The position numbers were made by a program, and so were the translations under genes. A stretch of 59,223 nucleotides of DNA from JAPLFM01 sp964650885. GTDB lineage: Bacteria > Bacteroidota > Ignavibacteria > Kapaibacteriales > UBA2268. The stretch's first letter is position 1; each line of letters begins with the position of its first letter. Of this stretch, positions 53,202-59,223 are shown piece by piece. The notes beneath the pieces are model-generated. The model did no database searches and had not been told where the DNA came from. It saw nothing but the letters and a program-made list of their open reading frames with translations. The stretch lies in NCBI GenBank assembly GCA_964650885.1, contig CAZYXG010000010.1, positions 1-59,223 of the forward strand, in the 5' to 3' direction.

Positions 53202-53234
53202 AAAAAGCCCAATTCATTTGAATTGGGTTTTTTT
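53202..53234 (+). terminator. terminator after the POT genes
   Basis: The stem AAAAAGCCCAATTC pairs with GAATTGGGTTTTT (one G-U pair) around an ATTT loop and continues into a T-run. The rest of the gap to 53486 is AT-rich without further features I can support. Confidence 0.85.
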
Positions 53235-53485
53235 TGTTTTTTATATTTGTTGATTCTATCTTGGAACAACTGCGTTACTGGTAGCAGTTACTTTATATTT
53301 GAAGTCTATAGTTTTCTTTTCATTTTTATCTACTTCTACTTTTAAAATACTATTTATTTTGTAAACTTATAAATCCGAGGTAAAAAAAGATGTATTCCAA
53401 TATATATTTATTAAAAATTCTTTTATGTCTTTGATAATTTAATTATTTTACCTAATTTTACAATTATACAAAAATCAAAAATAAT

Positions 53486-55186
53486 ATGAAATATCTAAAT
53501 TTAACTTTTCTATTCATCTTGATAATAGGTTGTTCTTCACCTGTCAAAATTGTAAAATTTCAAACCACATATACAACCATTAGAGAAAACGAGAAAACTT
53601 ATTTAGAGTGGGAAGTATTAAACGCTGACTCTATCATAATAAAGCAGTTAGGTTCAGATGAAGAAATGCTTGAAAATGCTCCTTTAAAAAGTAAAATGAT
53701 TATTACCCCATCTTTTAGTACCGAGTATGTTTTAAATGCTTATAAGGGGGATGAATATGAAAAACAAAAATGTTGGTTAGATGTTATTTCTAAGCCTGAG
53801 AATATTAAAACCATCAGAGATACCGTTGTTATCGTAAAACCTACAATTAGTGCTGACCCTAGCCAAAACAAATCAAAATATCTTAATGGTTTGCAAACCA
53901 TTGAAAACTTAAATAAAAAATCAAAAGTACAATTTGAAATATTTTTAGTTGATAGAACTAATTTCCCTAAAGAAGTAAAACTTTATTTGACAGTAAAGGA
54001 TGAAAATGGAAATTTTATAGCTAATATGGCACCACCATTTGGGTCAAAAAATTCTGCGAATAAATATTTTAAAAATTTACAGGATGAAATAGATGGAACC
54101 CCATACAATATTGAGGATTATGATATTGAAGAAAGACATGATACTTTATCTCAAAAATATTCATTCTCTTTAGTTTTAGATCATAGTGGTTCAATGGGGA
54201 CTAATATTGATACTTTGCATAAAGCTGTTAAATTGTTTGTAAATAAAATGGAAAAGCAAGATAAAGCTTCCATTGTTAAATTCGACCAATTTGTAGTTAA
54301 TTCAGTAAGTTTGACAGATGACAAATCATTATTGCTTGACAACTACCATTACAATGGTCTTCAGGGCTTTGGAGGTGGCACTGCTTTAATTGCTGCTGCT
54401 GATGAAGGAATAAGAACATTAACAGATAATAAAACAACAAATATAGTAATACTTTTCACAGATGGTTTTGAAAATGCATCTTTATATTCTACAATAATTC
54501 AAAAGACTGGCTATGCATTCAAACCAAATTCTTTAATTTACAATGCTAGAGCAGCAAATGTCAAACTTGTAACAGTGGGTTATGGAAATGTTGACAAAGA
54601 TTTACTTGAGAAACTATCAACTTTGACTGATGGAAAAAGTTATTATGCTCAAAATGGTAAAGAATTAGATCAGATTTTCAACGAATTGCCACGCCTATTT
54701 CACAATTATTATGTTTTAAAATTTAAGCCCAAAAAAATTGATGGCAAGCATTCTTTCAGTATGACTGTAGCAAATCCAGATGGTAGCGAAGACAAGATTA
54801 CAAAAAGTACTTATGTAGGCAAAGTAGATTTAAAAGATTTAGATTTTATGGCAAGACAATGTGTAGCATTTTTTGAACTTAAAAGCGATGAATTAAAAGA
54901 TATCTATAGGACATATATTGAGAGTTTTGCCAAGTATTTACAGATGAACACAAAATCAACATTGGAAATTCATGGGCATACTGATTTAACAGGAAGTAAA
55001 GAGCAAAATATGGAAATATCCAAAAGAAGATGTGAAAGAGTTGCTTCAGAATTTAAAAAGAATGGTGTTGATAAATCAAGAATTAAGTTAAATCCACACG
55101 GAATGAATGAACCTGTTTGGTTTCCAGAATTAGATGTTTATCAAAGCGAACAAAATAGAAGAGTTGAACTTATTATCAAGGATTAA
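53486..55186 (+). CDS. lipoprotein with von Willebrand A domain and C-terminal OmpA-like domain
   Basis: This 566-residue protein has a lipoprotein signal (LFILIIGCSS) and an Ig-like N-terminal region with YTTIRENEKTYLEWEV. A vWA domain follows (about 225-415) with the MIDAS sequence LDHSGSMG (D232) and VILFTDGFEN. The OmpA-like peptidoglycan-binding domain (about 450-566) shows LEIHGHTDLTGSKEQNMEISK and NRRVELIIKD. It is a surface or periplasmic anchor able to bind a metal-dependent ligand. The protease gene starts one base after its stop, so they are probably translated together. Confidence 0.85.
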   Translation: MKYLNLTFLFILIIGCSSPVKIVKFQTTYTTIRENEKTYLEWEVLNADSIIIKQLGSDEEMLENAPLKSKMIITPSFSTEYVLNAYKGDEYEKQKCWLDVISKPENIKTIRDTVVIVKPTISADPSQNKSKYLNGLQTIENLNKKSKVQFEIFLVDRTNFPKEVKLYLTVKDENGNFIANMAPPFGSKNSANKYFKNLQDEIDGTPYNIEDYDIEERHDTLSQKYSFSLVLDHSGSMGTNIDTLHKAVKLFVNKMEKQDKASIVKFDQFVVNSVSLTDDKSLLLDNYHYNGLQGFGGGTALIAAADEGIRTLTDNKTTNIVILFTDGFENASLYSTIIQKTGYAFKPNSLIYNARAANVKLVTVGYGNVDKDLLEKLSTLTDGKSYYAQNGKELDQIFNELPRLFHNYYVLKFKPKKIDGKHSFSMTVANPDGSEDKITKSTYVGKVDLKDLDFMARQCVAFFELKSDELKDIYRTYIESFAKYLQMNTKSTLEIHGHTDLTGSKEQNMEISKRRCERVASEFKKNGVDKSRIKLNPHGMNEPVWFPELDVYQSEQNRRVELIIKD

Positions 55187-55187
55187 A

Positions 55188-55820
55188 ATGCAAAAAATAT
55201 TTTTTCTAATTTGTTTATTCAGTTCAATAAATTTGTACTCTCAGCAAAACAATGTCCCTTATTTAGTAAAAAATTCTTTGTCATCTGTTGTACTTATTAC
55301 TACTGATTATTCTTCAGGTAGTGGAGTTGTTGTTAATACCGAAGGAGTTATTCTCACTAACTTTCATGTAGTAAGTAGTGTTTTAATTGATAATTCTGTT
55401 ATAACAGTTAAAACACATAATAATGATTTGTATATAGCAACTATTTTAAGTTATGATGAAGATTTAGATATTTGTTTAATAAAAACTGAAAACTTGGTTA
55501 ATGAAAAATCAATCTTTATAGCCCATCAGGATAGTATTAATCTTGGCGAAGATGTAATTTGTATTGGTAATCCATTAGGATTGACAGAGTATGTTACAAA
55601 AGGTATAATATCCAAATATAACACACCTTATATCTTTACAAGTGCTAGTATAAATCCAGGCAATAGTGGAGGTGCAATGATTAATATGAAAGGAGAATTA
55701 GTAGGTATACCAACACAGACTATAACAAACACTCAAAATGTTAATATGGCACTATGCATTCGTACAATTAGATACTTTTTGAAGAAAAACAAAATAAATT
55801 TCAAGGAATATAAATTATGA
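55188..55820 (+). CDS. exported trypsin-like serine protease (S1C/DegP-like core, no PDZ)
   Basis: This 210-residue protein has a signal peptide (IFFLICLFSSINLYSQ) and a complete chymotrypsin-fold triad: H60 in LTNFHVVSS, D94 in EDLDICLIK and S160 in NPGNSGGAM. The DegP-like GSGVVVNTEGVILTN precedes the histidine. There is no PDZ domain. I start at ATG 55188, not at the in-frame ATG 55134 inside the vWA gene. The end reads FKEYKL with TGA 55818-55820. The last seven bases before the stop already match the 3' end of the barrel gene at 57065, so the junction cuts very close to the native C-terminus. Confidence 0.85.
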   Translation: MQKIFFLICLFSSINLYSQQNNVPYLVKNSLSSVVLITTDYSSGSGVVVNTEGVILTNFHVVSSVLIDNSVITVKTHNNDLYIATILSYDEDLDICLIKTENLVNEKSIFIAHQDSINLGEDVICIGNPLGLTEYVTKGIISKYNTPYIFTSASINPGNSGGAMINMKGELVGIPTQTITNTQNVNMALCIRTIRYFLKKNKINFKEYKL

Positions 55821-55822
55821 TG

Positions 55823-56032
55823 TATATTTAGTCCTGGTTCTGGAAAGATGAATTTAGACCATTTATCATCAAGTTGTTTAAATCCATCTGGTAATTGTGT
55901 GTGATAAGCACGATGGGTAACACATATTGATGGTTGAAAGAAAAATTTGTCATTAAATAATTTGATGTGATAACCAATTCGATATGAATTGAAAATCTGA
56001 AAACCATTGTCAATTTTCTTACCGTTATCATT
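55823..56032. repeat. 210-bp perfect repeat, copy 1
   Basis: This copy is identical to 57080-57289 at a constant offset of 1257 and in the same orientation. It covers the 3' coding end of the barrel family. Seven more matching bases lie just outside, across a 4-bp mismatch, on the protease-gene side. Confidence 0.95.
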
Positions 56033-56062
56033 TACTAAAGTTTGAAAACAGGCATTACGTGT
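55823..56062 (-). pseudogene. 3' fragment of an outer-membrane barrel gene
   Basis: On the minus strand this stretch encodes the last 80 or so residues of the barrel protein at 57065-57694 (VNDNGKKIDNGFQIFNSYRI through PEPGLNI). The first 210 bases are identical to it. The 5' end (NACFQTL versus MPTLQHF) is already divergent and runs into unrelated sequence at about 56062. The native stop is lost at the junction with the protease gene. It has no start and no signal peptide, so it is a truncated third family member. Confidence 0.85.
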
Positions 56063-56309
56063 ACTGCTGCGTAAAGCCCCTACCATAAAAACCTTTGATA
56101 AGCAATATCAAAACCGAACTCTCGTATGAAATTGAATTCGAGATTTTAATTTCGTCAATTGTTTGGTCGCTAATAACCTGAACCAATGCAGGGCCCGTAT
56201 TAATGCCGAAGGTGTGAGGAATTGCACCCATCAAAACCATAACTCCAATAATTAGGAAAATTATCCAATCATACTTTTCATAAAATATTTCGTTCATAGG
56301 ATTTTTCAT
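56055..56309 (-). pseudogene. small membrane protein, truncated or fused at its 3' end
   Basis: The start at 56309 (MKNPMNEIFYEKYDWIIFL) overlaps the end of the upstream minus-strand gene by 32 bases. One helix (IIFLIIGVMVLMGAIPHTFG) is clear. After about 45 residues the sequence loses family-like character and ends GFYGRGFTQQYT at the junction with the barrel fragment, so the original C-terminus appears replaced. I do not recognise the family. The arrangement suggests a two-gene operon with the membrane protein at 56278. Confidence 0.45.
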
Positions 56310-56736
56310 GTTCAATACGAGGCCATTTCCATGCATAATGGATAATTAGACAAAGAAGAACGACTTGTATAACTGCGCCAACTACCATGTGTATCCAAGC
56401 CTCTCCTACCAAATTATATAATATTAAGGGAATATTAATTGCGGCAATAATGATATTTGCCCAGCGATTTACTTTAGCCGTCAGGGCAACGGAAAGGAAA
56501 ATCATTAGTGCCGGAGTTGCAACCATGGCGAGTGCTGCCAAAAGAAATCCATGCGTAATATCAAATACAAATACCTTGCCTGCTAAAATATCTTTCAGTG
56601 AACCTGGCATATACAAGTGGAAATAATCTAAATAGATGATGAGAAACATTAAGCTCGCCCAAAGCGAGGCAAGCTTCAGTTTCAAACTGACTTTGATGTC
56701 TTCCAGTGCATTTTGTGGTGTTTTTTGTGTATTCAT
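56278..56736 (-). CDS. four-helix membrane protein, DUF6326-like
   Basis: This 152-residue protein has four hydrophobic helices (LWASLMFLIIYLDYFHLYM, FLLAALAMVATPALMIFLSVA, ANIIIAAINIPLILYNLV and VVGAVIQVVLLCLIIHYAW) and a short charged N-terminus. LKLKLASLWASLMFLIIYLDYF followed by a GSLKDILAGK loop resembles the DUF6326 family of Bacteroidota, function unknown. Base composition is noticeably more G+C rich than the genes left of 55820. The start at ATG 56736 is followed by a natural hydrophilic N-terminus. Confidence 0.6.
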   Translation of the reverse strand: MNTQKTPQNALEDIKVSLKLKLASLWASLMFLIIYLDYFHLYMPGSLKDILAGKVFVFDITHGFLLAALAMVATPALMIFLSVALTAKVNRWANIIIAAINIPLILYNLVGEAWIHMVVGAVIQVVLLCLIIHYAWKWPRIEHEKSYERNIL

Positions 56737-57064
56737 ATTTTTGGTTCTTATTATGTAAAGTATACTATTGTTTAAATTATTTGCGTAACAAACTTAAGAA
56801 AAATCAAGTTTATTTCTTGTTGAAAAGCCTATCATTCATTCTCCGTTAGAAGAATATTTTTTGAATTGCGTATAAAGTTTTGCGTGTTGCCGAAGTTGGC
56901 GATTTTCACTCCCAAAGTTCATACGACGAATATTTGTTCAATCACAAAACTGTCATACGAAACACCAAACCACTAACGCTTTTGCCAAACCATTATTGGT
57001 GGCTGGTGTTCTATCTGTCTTTATTATTTGTTAAAAACAGTTTTGTTAAACTACTGCTAAATTA
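56737..57064. other. intergenic stretch without a supportable gene
   Basis: These 328 bases hold a 62-codon open frame on the plus strand (56880-57068) beginning with an ATG-less GCGTGTTGCC context. It reads like translated noncoding repeat (HYWWLVFYLSLLF) rather than a protein. The sequence around 56880-57010 has the higher G+C and low-information look of intergenic repeats known in some Bacteroidota, but only one copy is in this window. No RNA gene or promoter is assigned. Confidence 0.3.
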
Positions 57065-57694
57065 CTAAAAATTATATCCTATATTTAGTCCTGGTTCTGG
57101 AAAGATGAATTTAGACCATTTATCATCAAGTTGTTTAAATCCATCTGGTAATTGTGTGTGATAAGCACGATGGGTAACACATATTGATGGTTGAAAGAAA
57201 AATTTGTCATTAAATAATTTGATGTGATAACCAATTCGATATGAATTGAAAATCTGAAAACCATTGTCAATTTTCTTACCGTTATCATTGACAAAATGTT
57301 GTAAAGTAGGCATTACATCTAGTTGGGCATATAAACCTTCGTATATAAATCGTTGGTAAGAGAAAGTTACTCCATACTCACGAACATAGCCAGGGAATTT
57401 TTCTTCAGGCTTTTTATACGCATCGTTAAGAAATGGGTGAATACCATTGGGCCAGGCATATTTCCATGTTTTTGGAGAAAATCTAATTATATCTTTTTCT
57501 GTTAAACGATAACCTAAATCGAGTTGAAAGAAATTTGGAGGATTTTCAGTATCTAAATTACCCAAGAAAACAAATAATGAAGTACCGACGAACCACCGTT
57601 TGTAAGTGCTGTCTGTTTCATCATATTGTGCTTTGAGTTGTAGAGTGCTTGACAATAATAAAATCAAGGCGAACCATAATATTTTCTTTTGCAT
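57065..57694 (-). CDS. outer-membrane beta-barrel protein, copy A
   Basis: This 209-residue protein has a signal peptide (ILWFALILLLSSTLQLKAQ) and alternating amphipathic strands (FFQLDLGYRL, YVREYGVTFSYQRF, NSYRIGYHIKLF), and it ends LNIGYNF with the terminal phenylalanine used by the BAM machinery. The size suggests an 8-10 stranded barrel. Its first 35 codons and upstream region are identical to copy B at 58287, while its last 210 bases are identical to the fragment at 55823, so the gene is a mosaic. No function is known. Confidence 0.7.
   Translation of the reverse strand: MQKKILWFALILLLSSTLQLKAQYDETDSTYKRWFVGTSLFVFLGNLDTENPPNFFQLDLGYRLTEKDIIRFSPKTWKYAWPNGIHPFLNDAYKKPEEKFPGYVREYGVTFSYQRFIYEGLYAQLDVMPTLQHFVNDNGKKIDNGFQIFNSYRIGYHIKLFNDKFFFQPSICVTHRAYHTQLPDGFKQLDDKWSKFIFPEPGLNIGYNF
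57080..57289. repeat. 210-bp perfect repeat, copy 2
   Basis: Identical to 55823-56032. This copy is the intact 3' end of barrel gene A. Confidence 0.95.
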
Positions 57695-57785
57695 ATCTTT
57701 TTTTAATTGTTATTAAATGATACTACAAAATTAGCTTGGCAGATAGCTTAAAAACGTTCACTTAAGTTAAGAAATGAAACTTACC
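57588..57785. repeat. 198-bp perfect repeat, copy 1
   Basis: This copy is identical to 58795-58992 (offset 1207). It spans the first 107 coding bases of barrel gene A, its start and its promoter region. An imperfect extension to about 57812 matches the 3' end of the Crp/Fnr-type gene that follows copy 2. Confidence 0.95.
57726..57733 (-). promoter_or_regulatory. -7 element of barrel gene A
   Basis: On the minus strand the bases read TAATTTTG, an exact TAnnTTTG match 31 bases before the ATG. It lies inside the 198-bp repeat. Confidence 0.5.
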
Positions 57786-57885
57786 TTATATTTATTTTAT
57801 AATCCTTGCTCTAAGTCGAGTCAAGTTGTGCCTAATAGCCCACAACTGTCCATCCTAAAATAATTCACAGCCCATTTCTTTAAAT

Positions 57886-58257
57886 TTACCTCGTAAATTC
57901 AATTACGTGGGCACTCACAGTTATAGTTCTACAGACAAAGAAAGGGGCAAAACCACTCACGTGTTCCTCTGTCATCACGTTGATTATGGCTTTGGAACCA
58001 TTCAGTAAGTTGGCTTTCTTCATCATCGTTGAATACGCATTTTCGTACAATTGCCTTTTGTTCATACCTCCAATTCCCAATACATAAGACGCCTCCGAAC
58101 TTCCGCTTACCTGATCAATTACTATGAAGTTGTTCCCACTTAAGTGTACCTCAGTGGCGTTTTGATTGTGGTTGGTAATAAGGGCGGTGCCGATGCCACA
58201 TGAACTAATAAATGCCGCGAGCAATAATAACACGGAATAAATGCCGATCTTTTTCAT
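57886..58257 (-). CDS. small lipoprotein, DUF6567-like
   Basis: This 123-residue protein has a lipoprotein signal ending in the lipobox FISSCG. The mature part (EVHLSGNNFIVIDQVSGSSEASYVLGIGG, then NLLNGSKAIINVMTEEHV) resembles the DUF6567 family of Bacteroidota lipoproteins, of unknown function. It lies between the two barrel genes on the same strand, 29 bases after the stop of copy B, and may be co-transcribed with it. Composition is richer in G+C than the left part of the window. Confidence 0.65.
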   Translation of the reverse strand: MKKIGIYSVLLLLAAFISSCGIGTALITNHNQNATEVHLSGNNFIVIDQVSGSSEASYVLGIGGMNKRQLYENAYSTMMKKANLLNGSKAIINVMTEEHVSGFAPFFVCRTITVSAHVIEFTR

Positions 58258-58286
58258 TGTAGTACCTATTTATTGTTATAGATGTT

Positions 58287-58901
58287 TTAAAAATTATACC
58301 CAAAATTAAGCCCAGGTTGAATAAAGTAGTTAGGCCATTCTTTTTCTTTTAATTTAAAAGATTCTGGAACATTAGTTCTTATAGGCCAATAACTGCATCC
58401 AATAGCTGGTTCAAAAAATAATCGGTTTTTAAAAAACTTAAACTGGTAACCCAAATGGAAGTTTAGATATAACGTGTATCCATTTCCAATCTCTTTTTTA
58501 TTCGCATCAAAATATTTTTCAAAAGCATTTAATGCATGAAGAGATGTAAAGAATCCTTCCCCAAAAAAACGTTGATATCCTATTGTAGGTGCAAGTATGC
58601 GTGCATGTCCTGGATAGTTTAGTCCCGGTTTATCAAATGATGGTCCAAATGGGATTCCTATTGGCCAAGTATAAATGGATCTTTTAAAATCTAAGGAAAC
58701 AACATCTTTAGGTGTTATCCTATAACCAAGATTTAATTGTACATACTCAGGGCTATGTTTGGTAAAATTACCTAACATAAAGAGTGAACTCCCAACGAAC
58801 CACCGTTTGTAAGTGCTGTCTGTTTCATCATATTGTGCTTTGAGTTGTAGAGTGCTTGACAATAATAAAATCAAGGCGAACCATAATATTTTCTTTTGCA
58901 T
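58287..58901 (-). CDS. outer-membrane beta-barrel protein, copy B
   Basis: This 204-residue paralogue of the barrel at 57065 has an identical signal peptide and first mature residues (QYDETDSTYKRWFVG). The body is diverged but keeps colinear blocks (YVQLNLGYRITPKDVVSLDF, PGHARILAPTIGYQRFFGEG) and ends LNFGYNF. Length and the terminal aromatic match copy A. It is transcribed from an identical promoter and is followed by the small lipoprotein gene. Confidence 0.7.
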   Translation of the reverse strand: MQKKILWFALILLLSSTLQLKAQYDETDSTYKRWFVGSSLFMLGNFTKHSPEYVQLNLGYRITPKDVVSLDFKRSIYTWPIGIPFGPSFDKPGLNYPGHARILAPTIGYQRFFGEGFFTSLHALNAFEKYFDANKKEIGNGYTLYLNFHLGYQFKFFKNRLFFEPAIGCSYWPIRTNVPESFKLKEKEWPNYFIQPGLNFGYNF

Positions 58902-58992
58902 ATCTTTTTTTAATTGTTATTAAATGATACTACAAAATTAGCTTGGCAGATAGCTTAAAAACGTTCACTTAAGTTAAGAAATGAAACTTACC
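58795..58992. repeat. 198-bp perfect repeat, copy 2
   Basis: Identical to 57588-57785. This copy reaches into the last codon and stop of the Crp/Fnr-type gene, which shows which sequence was the original neighbour. Confidence 0.95.
58933..58940 (-). promoter_or_regulatory. -7 element of barrel gene B
   Basis: TAATTTTG on the minus strand, 31 bases before the ATG, inside the second copy of the 198-bp repeat and identical to the element at 57726-57733. Confidence 0.5.
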
Positions 58993-59223
58993 CTTTATTA
59001 TTTTTTATAATCCTTGCTCTTAACCTGCTTAATGATTGAGGTTTGATACCAAGATAACTTGCTATCTGGTGTTGTGGTACACGTTGGATAAGGTCTGGTC
59101 TATTTTGCAGTAAGTTTAGGTATCGTTGTTCAGGCGATGAAGTCTTAAACTCGTCAAAATTGATATGTTGTTTAGCTAAAAGTTCTTCTGACAATACTCC
59201 ACACATTAGTTGAAATTTAGGAA
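58988..59223 (-). CDS. Crp/Fnr-family transcription regulator, C-terminal part (runs off the right edge)
   Basis: The visible 78 residues are the C-terminal DNA-binding half. EQRYLNLLQNRPDLIQRVPQ is followed by the helix-turn-helix HQIASYLGIKPQSLSRLRAR, a pattern shared by many Bacteroidota Crp/Fnr proteins with an N-terminal cyclic-nucleotide-binding-like domain. The frame is open to the window edge (residues PKFQL precede the first visible Met), so the true start is outside. It may control the adjacent barrel gene, 86 bases downstream. The effector cannot be judged. Confidence 0.85.
   Translation of the reverse strand, partial: PKFQLMCGVLSEELLAKQHINFDEFKTSSPEQRYLNLLQNRPDLIQRVPQHQIASYLGIKPQSLSRLRARIIKNNKG

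Noticed and set aside
55134..55187. Longer start for the trypsin-like protease at ATG 55134
   Set aside because: It would overlap the vWA gene by 53 bases and bury the clear signal peptide that begins at ATG 55188.
56880..57068. 62-codon plus-strand ORF as a gene
   Set aside because: The residue pattern is not protein-like, there is no ribosome-binding site or ATG context, and the DNA looks like intergenic repeat.
1..59223. CRISPR arrays, tRNA or rRNA genes, transposases
   Set aside because: No regularly spaced short repeats, no cloverleaf-like or rRNA segments, and no transposase or integrase motifs were recognised on either strand by reading; short RNAs could be missed.

Overview
The window is AT-rich, densely packed DNA from a member of the Bacteroidota/Chlorobi (FCB) assemblage. 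The signs are: several genes preceded by the Bacteroidota-type -7 element TAnnTTTG; two secreted proteins with type IX secretion (T9SS) C-terminal sorting domains; families typical of the group (DUF1015, DUF2851, DUF2279, TIGR04283 glycosyltransferase, TAT-variant ActB); and an alternative complex III plus A2-type cytochrome oxidase. I cannot name a genus. A lineage near Kapabacteria/Ignavibacteria would fit, but that is inference.

Layout. 1-261 holds the eroded remains of a two-gene GNAT-like/small-protein module. 459-2560 holds a lipid A type phosphoesterase and a GT4 glycosyltransferase. 2941-5131 is serA with a DUF1015 gene. 5196-9441 is pstSCAB-phoU behind a Pho-box-like repeat, and an intact copy of the GNAT-like/small-protein module follows directly (9473-10189) before a strong terminator. 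10422-12806 is an aminotransferase, dapB and a DUF1573 lipoprotein. 12879-14777 is an ECF sigma factor with a putative anti-sigma protein that seems to end in an outer-membrane beta barrel. A perfect 135-bp direct repeat then brackets one secreted T9SS protein gene (15039-16169) and is followed by a decayed toxin-antitoxin locus. 16854-20066 is truA, pyrF, a DUF2851 gene and a secreted hydrolase.

20379-35927 is a single respiratory supercluster. It encodes pentaheme ActA, a 59-residue Tat-signal protein, ActB, ActC, an ActD-ActE fusion, ActF, an extra cytochrome c, Sco, cytochrome oxidase subunits I, III, IV and II, a cytochrome c domain, heme O synthase and a multi-TM cytochrome c. Together they would carry electrons from quinol through complex III to an aa3/caa3 oxidase. 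The subunit II and cytochrome c reading frames are separated by a -1 frame change exactly at an A AAA AAG slippery heptamer with a Shine-Dalgarno-like GGAG 11 nt upstream. A caa3-type fusion may therefore be made by programmed frameshifting.

36060-53197 is housekeeping and envelope: HIT protein, kdsD, a RodZ-like protein, DUF2279, a glycosyltransferase, a HAD phosphatase, cmk, ispH, a 1205-residue T9SS protein coupled to an OmpA-family protein, a sensor kinase and two tandem POT transporters. 53486-55820 encodes a vWA/OmpA lipoprotein and a periplasmic trypsin-like protease.

55823-59223 looks different: mosaic and partly duplicated minus-strand outer-membrane barrel genes with perfect 210-bp and 198-bp repeats, truncated genes, a small lipoprotein and the 3' end of a Crp/Fnr-type regulator. 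It reads as a recently rearranged accessory region.
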